Assembly: GCA_937871705.1 (NCBI GenBank)
Contig: CALMOO010000415.1
Coordinates: forward strand, 1,838 to 20,867
Origin: an uncultured Hymenobacter sp.
GTDB taxonomy: Bacteria; Bacteroidota; Bacteroidia; Cytophagales; Hymenobacteraceae
DNA length: 19,030 nt
Direction of reading: 5' to 3'
In this document: positions 15,273-19,030 of the stretch, piece by piece
Position numbering within the stretch: the stretch's first letter is position 1
How the letters are laid out: every line of letters begins with the position of its first letter
Notes under the pieces: model-generated
The model's database searches: none
What the model saw: the letters and a program-made list of their open reading frames with translations, nothing else
Told to the model about the DNA's origin: nothing
Made by a program: the position numbers and the translations under genes

Positions 15273-17138
15273 ATGGCTACTAATCTTCCTGCCTCGCAGG
15301 CACAGGGTGGGATAGGCACTGCTCCGGTACCAACTACCGAGCATGCCGACCACTTGCACGAGCATGATGAACACCACGACCAGCATTGGCTTTGGAAGTA
15401 TGTGTTCAGCCAAGACCATAAGATGATTGCTCGGCAGTTCCTGATTACGGGTATGCTGTGGGCTATCATTGGCGGTGCATTGTCAAGTTTGTTTCGCTTG
15501 CAACTAGGTTGGCCCGAAGCAACGCTTGAGTGGCTACAACCTTTACTCGGCAAATGGATTGAAGGTGGAAAGCTGAACCCTGAATTTTACCTTGCTCTGG
15601 TGACAATGCACGGTACAATCATGGTCTTCTTTGTATTGACCGCTGGCTTGTCAGGCACTTTCTCTAACTTCTTAATTCCATTGCAAGTAGGAGCTCGTGA
15701 CATGGCGTCAGGTTTCATGAACATGCTCTCGTACTGGTTTTTCTTCCTGTCGAGCGTTATCATGTTCTCGTCGCTATTTATAGAGACGGGTCCAGCTGCT
15801 TCTGGTTGGACAATCTATCCTCCTTTAAGTGCGCTGCCACAAGCCATTTCGGGTTCGGGTATGGGTATGACAATGTGGTTGGTTTCAATGGCCTTCTTTA
15901 TTGTATCGCAGTTGTTGGGTGGTGTAAACTATGTAACGACAGTTATCAACCTGCGTACCCGCGGTATGAGCATGAGTAAGTTGCCCCTTACTATCTGGGC
16001 TTTCTTCCTGACTGCTATCTTGGGTATCTTGTCATTCCCAGTGTTATTTGCTGCGGCATTGCTACTGATTTTCGACCGGTCATTTGGTACGTCTTTCTTT
16101 TTGTCAGACATCTATATTGCTGGTCAAGCACTGCACAACCAAGGTGGTTCACCGGTATTGTTCCAGCACCTGTTCTGGTTCTTGGGCCACCCAGAGGTGT
16201 ACATCGTGATTATGCCTGCTATGGGCATGGTGTCAGAGATTTTGGCTACCAATGCACGCAAGCCTATTTTTGGCTATCGGGCAATGATTGGCTCACTCAT
16301 TGGTATCTCATTGCTATCGTTTGTTGTGTGGGCTCACCACATGTTCGTGACGGGCATGAATCCCTTCTTGGGCTCGGTGTTCATGTTCCTGACCCTAATA
16401 ATTGCAGTGCCTTCCGGTGTCAAAGTATTTAACTGGTTGGCTACGTTGTGGCGCGGTAACATCCGCTTTACGGCAGCTATGTTGTTTGCAATTGGGTTTG
16501 TGTCACTATTCATCTCGGGTGGCTTAACGGGTATCATTCTTGGTAATGCCACGCTGGATATTCAGATGCACAACACGTATTTCGTGGTTGCTCACTTCCA
16601 CTTAGTAATGGGTTCTTCTGCCTTCTTTGGGTTGTTTGCTGGTGTGTATCACTGGTTCCCAAAAATGTTTGGGCGGATGATGGATGAAAAACTTGGTTAT
16701 ATTCACTTCTGGTTAACTTTTGTTGGAGTGTATCTAGTGTTTATGCCAATGCACTACGTTGGTATTGCTGGCTTCCCACGTCGCTACTACTCATGGACTG
16801 GGTTCGATGCTTTTAGCCAGTTCGCTGATTTGAACAAGTTTATATCAGCTGCTGCTATCATTGCTTTCTTCGGACAGTTCGTGTTCATTTTCAACTTCTT
16901 CTATAGCATCTGGCGTGGTCGGCGTGCTACGGAAAACCCCTGGCATTCGACAACGCTGGAGTGGACCACTCCTATCATTCCTGGTCACGGTAATTGGCCT
17001 GGCGAAATTCCGGCCGTGTATCGTTGGCCTTATGATTACAGCAAGCCGGGTGCCGAAGCGGATTTCATTCCGCAAAATGTGCCTTACTCGCAAACAGCTT
17101 CTTCGAACCTGCCTTACGAGCGGGAGTTAGAGGACTAA
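15273..17138 (+). CDS. coxA: Cytochrome c oxidase subunit I (aa3-type, A family)
   Basis: The protein has 621 residues with about twelve membrane helices and contains heme a, heme a3 and CuB, where oxygen is reduced and protons are pumped. Ligands are visible: heme a His113 and His443, heme a3 His441, and CuB His306, His355 and His356. The crosslinking Tyr310 and the Glu308 that ends the D channel lie in GHPEVY, marking an A-type enzyme. Asp143 (GARDMASG) and Asn150 fit the D-channel entrance. The first 40 residues are rich in His, Asp and Glu (about 22-38), probably a soluble metal-binding-like extension. The gene lies 29 bases after coxB and is the last of the act-cox unit, followed by a strong terminator. 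Subunit III is not adjacent. Confidence 0.97.
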   Translation: MATNLPASQAQGGIGTAPVPTTEHADHLHEHDEHHDQHWLWKYVFSQDHKMIARQFLITGMLWAIIGGALSSLFRLQLGWPEATLEWLQPLLGKWIEGGKLNPEFYLALVTMHGTIMVFFVLTAGLSGTFSNFLIPLQVGARDMASGFMNMLSYWFFFLSSVIMFSSLFIETGPAASGWTIYPPLSALPQAISGSGMGMTMWLVSMAFFIVSQLLGGVNYVTTVINLRTRGMSMSKLPLTIWAFFLTAILGILSFPVLFAAALLLIFDRSFGTSFFLSDIYIAGQALHNQGGSPVLFQHLFWFLGHPEVYIVIMPAMGMVSEILATNARKPIFGYRAMIGSLIGISLLSFVVWAHHMFVTGMNPFLGSVFMFLTLIIAVPSGVKVFNWLATLWRGNIRFTAAMLFAIGFVSLFISGGLTGIILGNATLDIQMHNTYFVVAHFHLVMGSSAFFGLFAGVYHWFPKMFGRMMDEKLGYIHFWLTFVGVYLVFMPMHYVGIAGFPRRYYSWTGFDAFSQFADLNKFISAAAIIAFFGQFVFIFNFFYSIWRGRRATENPWHSTTLEWTTPIIPGHGNWPGEIPAVYRWPYDYSKPGAEADFIPQNVPYSQTASSNLPYERELED

Positions 17139-17159
17139 AATTTAGTAGAAATTTTGCCT

Positions 17160-17196
17160 GAACGGGCCGCCGCGCAACGGCGGCCCGTTCTTTTTT
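17160..17196 (+). terminator. Intrinsic terminator after coxA
   Basis: A perfect 13-bp GC-rich stem, GAACGGGCCGCCG (17160-17172) and CGGCGGCCCGTTC (17178-17190), has a 5-base loop and is followed by six T residues. It lies 21 bases after the coxA stop and should end the long act-cox transcript, separating it from ctaA. Confidence 0.95.
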
Positions 17197-17228
17197 GTTA
17201 CACTACTATGCTGCTCAGATTAACCTTG
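17194..17228 (+). promoter_or_regulatory. Weak candidate promoter for ctaA
   Basis: TTTG (17194-17197), 23 bases, then TAACCTTG (17221-17228) differs from TAnnTTTG at one position, and the spacing is longer than the usual 19-21. ctaA must have some promoter here because a strong terminator precedes it. This is the best candidate I see; the start would fall close to the ATG at 17248. Confidence 0.28.
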
Positions 17229-17247
17229 AGCGAGTACTTGGTCAGTT

Positions 17248-18372
17248 ATGCAAGCAGTTGGTTTTGTTCGTCGCTTTCGCTTTTGGAGCGTCACAACCGT
17301 GATAAGCATTTACCTCTTAATTCTGGTAGGGGGGGTAGTACGGGCCACTGGCTCAGGTATGGGTTGCCCTGATTGGCCAAAATGTTTCGGCCAATGGGTG
17401 CCACCAACCAATAGCAAACAACTACCTAAAAACTACAAGCAGGTATACACCGCGCAACGGGTTGCTAAAAACCAAAAGCTAGCTCGTACGCTGGCCGGAT
17501 TAGGTTTTAAACAGGTAGCTGGTGAGATTTTTGCTCATCCAACGCAGTACATCGAGACTGATTTTAATCCAACCAAGACCTGGATTGAGTATTTGAACCG
17601 CTTGTTAGGAGCCTTGATTGGCATTTTTGTATTCGTGACGGCAGTAGTGGCAGTGCCCTACTGGCGGCGCGACCGGCCGGTGTTATGGCTCGCGATAGGT
17701 GGATGGCTGCTTACGGGTATACAGGGCTGGCTGGGTTCTTTAGTAGTGTCGACCAATTTGCTGCCTATCATGGTAACTATCCACATGGGGCTGGCGCTCT
17801 TGATAGTGGCTATGTTGCTTTATGCCGCAGACCGTGCTCAGCGTGAGCCAGTGCAAACAGCCGGCTCTGATGAGCATGTAGCTGCGTTTAAGCCACAAGA
17901 GGGGGGTAGGGCCTCAGATGTACCCGGCTTGCAAACTCTGCTGTGGCTTGTACTGCTAGTTACGTTTGGGCAAATAGTGCTAGGAACCCAGGTGCGAGAG
18001 CAAATAGACCAAATAGCTTCTGCCGCTAGCTACCAAGGGCGTAGCGGCTGGGTAGAGCAACTCGGAAGTGTATTTGCGGTACACCGCGCTGTATCGGTGC
18101 TAGTGACGCTGCTGAGTGCCTATTCGGCCTACTTGTTGTGGCCGCTAGCTGGTCGCCGATTGCGGCGACTACTAGCGATTTCTTTGAGCCTAGTAGGGTT
18201 AGAGATTCTCGCAGGTTTCACGCTTGCCTACCTAGCATTACCTGCTATCGTGCAGCCGGTGCACCTAACGCTAGCAACGCTGCTCTTTGGCGCGCAGTTT
18301 TTAACCTTGGTTGGCTGGCGCCAGTTTTTAGCCTACGAGCAGCAAGTTCGGCTACGCCCGGCGCATGCGTAA
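17248..18372 (+). CDS. ctaA: Heme A synthase (CtaA/COX15 family)
   Basis: The protein has 374 residues with eight predicted membrane helices in two pseudo-repeats. It oxidises the methyl group of heme O to give heme A for the aa3 oxidase encoded upstream. Family marks are VRATGSGMGCPDWPKCFG (31-48, including the loop cysteines C40 and C46) and WIEYLNRLLG (112-121, catalytic-type Glu114). The heme-ligand-type histidines are His179 (TIHMG), His279 (AVHRA) and His339 (QPVHL). The fourth expected histidine, normally in E-x-x-H-R, is Asn117 here. The first periplasmic loop is long (about 50-110), and a polar cytoplasmic loop (195-226) joins the halves. The ATG at 17248 is chosen because the conserved first helix begins directly after it. 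Its stop codon overlaps the candidate ctaB promoter. Confidence 0.95.
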   Translation: MQAVGFVRRFRFWSVTTVISIYLLILVGGVVRATGSGMGCPDWPKCFGQWVPPTNSKQLPKNYKQVYTAQRVAKNQKLARTLAGLGFKQVAGEIFAHPTQYIETDFNPTKTWIEYLNRLLGALIGIFVFVTAVVAVPYWRRDRPVLWLAIGGWLLTGIQGWLGSLVVSTNLLPIMVTIHMGLALLIVAMLLYAADRAQREPVQTAGSDEHVAAFKPQEGGRASDVPGLQTLLWLVLLVTFGQIVLGTQVREQIDQIASAASYQGRSGWVEQLGSVFAVHRAVSVLVTLLSAYSAYLLWPLAGRRLRRLLAISLSLVGLEILAGFTLAYLALPAIVQPVHLTLATLLFGAQFLTLVGWRQFLAYEQQVRLRPAHA

Positions 18373-18377
18373 CTTTG
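18347..18377 (+). promoter_or_regulatory. Promoter of ctaB at the end of ctaA
   Basis: TTCG (18347-18350), 19 bases, then TAACTTTG (18370-18377) matches TAnnTTTG exactly, with a near-match at -33. The TAA of the -7 box is also the ctaA stop codon. Transcription would start near 18382, leaving about 42 nt to the ctaB ATG. Confidence 0.6.
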
Positions 18378-18379
18378 TA

Positions 18380-18413
18380 GCCGGCTTAAAGCTGCGATTA
18401 AGCAGCTACCGGC
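18380..18413 (+). promoter_or_regulatory. Hairpin in the ctaA-ctaB gap
   Basis: The inner stem is AGCTGC (18390-18395) and GCAGCT (18402-18407) with a 6-base loop. The outer stem is GCCGG (18380-18384) and CCGGC (18409-18413). The left strand has a 5-base bulge and the right a 1-base bulge. No T-tract follows, so it is not a normal terminator. It would form at the very 5' end of a ctaB transcript made from the promoter at 18347-18377. Confidence 0.5.
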
Positions 18414-18423
18414 CCCCATTTAA

Positions 18424-19030
18424 ATGACCAAGGCCCGCGCCTATTTTCAACTGCTCAAGTTTCGGCTTTCGCTTACGGTGGCATTTTCCAGCGCCATTGG
18501 GTACTTGCTAGGAGCCAAAGAACTAAGCTGGAGCCGGACCCTACTCGTGATGCTTGGTGGTTTGCTCGTGACTGGTTCAGCCAATATCATCAACCAAGTT
18601 TTTGAGAAAGACTTGGATAAGATGATGCACCGCACTGAAAACCGCCCGCTACCAACCGGGCGAATTTCACCTAATGAAGCTTGGGTGTTTTGCGTGGTGC
18701 TAGGGGTAGCAGGGCTCGTGCTGCTGGCTTACTCTTTTAATCCGCTTACGGCAGCGCTATCGTTGCTGTCGCTCATCTTGTACGGCTTTATTTACACGCC
18801 GCTCAAAACCATATCGCCTGTGTGCGTGGCGGTGGGGGCCATCCCCGGTGGCCTACCCCCCCTTATCGGCTGGGTCGCTGCTATGGGCTTTGTCGGCATT
18901 CCGGCTTGGGTACTATTCGGCATTCAGTTCATGTGGCAATTTCCACATTTCTCGGCTATTGCCTGGGTTGCCGACGACGACTACAAGCGGGCGGGTTTTC
19001 GCATGCTGCCTTCGCCCGGTAACCGTGACC
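18424..19030 (+). CDS. ctaB: Heme O synthase / protoheme IX farnesyltransferase, partial at the right edge
   Basis: The frame from the ATG at 18424 is open to the window end (202 residues; the family is usually near 290-300). It is a UbiA-type membrane prenyltransferase that attaches a farnesyl group to heme B, giving heme O, the substrate of CtaA. The first Asp-rich motif lies in NIINQVFEKDLDKMMHRT (54-71), followed by ENRPLPTGRIS (72-82). YTPLK (124-128) and VGAIPGGLPPLIGW (137-150) come next. The later WQFPHFSAIAW (171-181) and DDDYKRAGFRMLP (184-196) contain the second Asp-rich motif. At position 129, where many homologues have Lys-Arg, there is Lys-Thr. The gene starts 52 bases after ctaA and has its own candidate promoter. 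Confidence 0.95.
   Translation, partial: MTKARAYFQLLKFRLSLTVAFSSAIGYLLGAKELSWSRTLLVMLGGLLVTGSANIINQVFEKDLDKMMHRTENRPLPTGRISPNEAWVFCVVLGVAGLVLLAYSFNPLTAALSLLSLILYGFIYTPLKTISPVCVAVGAIPGGLPPLIGWVAAMGFVGIPAWVLFGIQFMWQFPHFSAIAWVADDDYKRAGFRMLPSPGNRD

Noticed and set aside
1..19030. Defence system, mobile element, CRISPR or phage genes
   Set aside because: All long conserved frames are housekeeping or respiratory genes. No transposase, integrase, repeat-spacer array or terminal repeats were seen.

Overview
The window looks like chromosomal DNA from a Bacteroidota member, most likely a Cytophagales/Hymenobacter-like aerobe. The evidence is the gene content (a GSCFA-family protein and an alternative complex III cluster fused to aa3 oxidase genes), start codons without Shine-Dalgarno sequences, and several matches to the Bacteroidota promoter pattern TTTG-N19-TAnnTTTG. 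The genus is an inference from gene order and protein style. No search was run.

Left part (1-5052, all minus strand). A promoter at 5022-5052 drives the ribosomal protein operon rpsF-rpsR-rplI. The operon ends at a strong intrinsic terminator (3713-3747). Immediately beyond it is a 737-residue GSCFA-domain protein with a very long charged, disordered tail that carries AT-hook-like motifs. A second terminator (1441-1472) separates it from a YyaL/SPATA20-type thioredoxin-fold protein that runs off the left edge.

Middle (5053-5384). This is a divergent intergenic region. Its right end holds a near-consensus promoter and an 18-bp dyad in front of actA.

Right part (5385-19030, all plus strand). 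First comes a complete alternative complex III operon, actA-actB-actC-actD-actE-actF. It is followed directly by cytochrome c oxidase subunits II and I (coxB, coxA) and a textbook terminator (17160-17196). ACIII oxidises membrane quinol and passes electrons through iron-sulfur clusters and c-type hemes. The adjacent aa3 oxidase takes them at its CuA site and reduces oxygen, so the layout encodes a quinol-to-oxygen respiratory module. After the terminator come the heme A synthase gene ctaA and the heme O synthase gene ctaB (cut by the right edge), which make the heme a needed by that oxidase. Oxidase subunit III is not in the window.

No mobile element, CRISPR array, tRNA or rRNA was seen. The core machinery is known. 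The points worth a second look are: a strongly over-represented GGGGTAG heptamer; a 16-bp perfect hairpin between actA and actB; hairpins placed right at the predicted transcript starts of actA and ctaB; a six-heme ActA; extra membrane helices in CoxB; a missing heme-ligand histidine in CtaA; and the odd tail and apparently leaderless promoter of the GSCFA gene.
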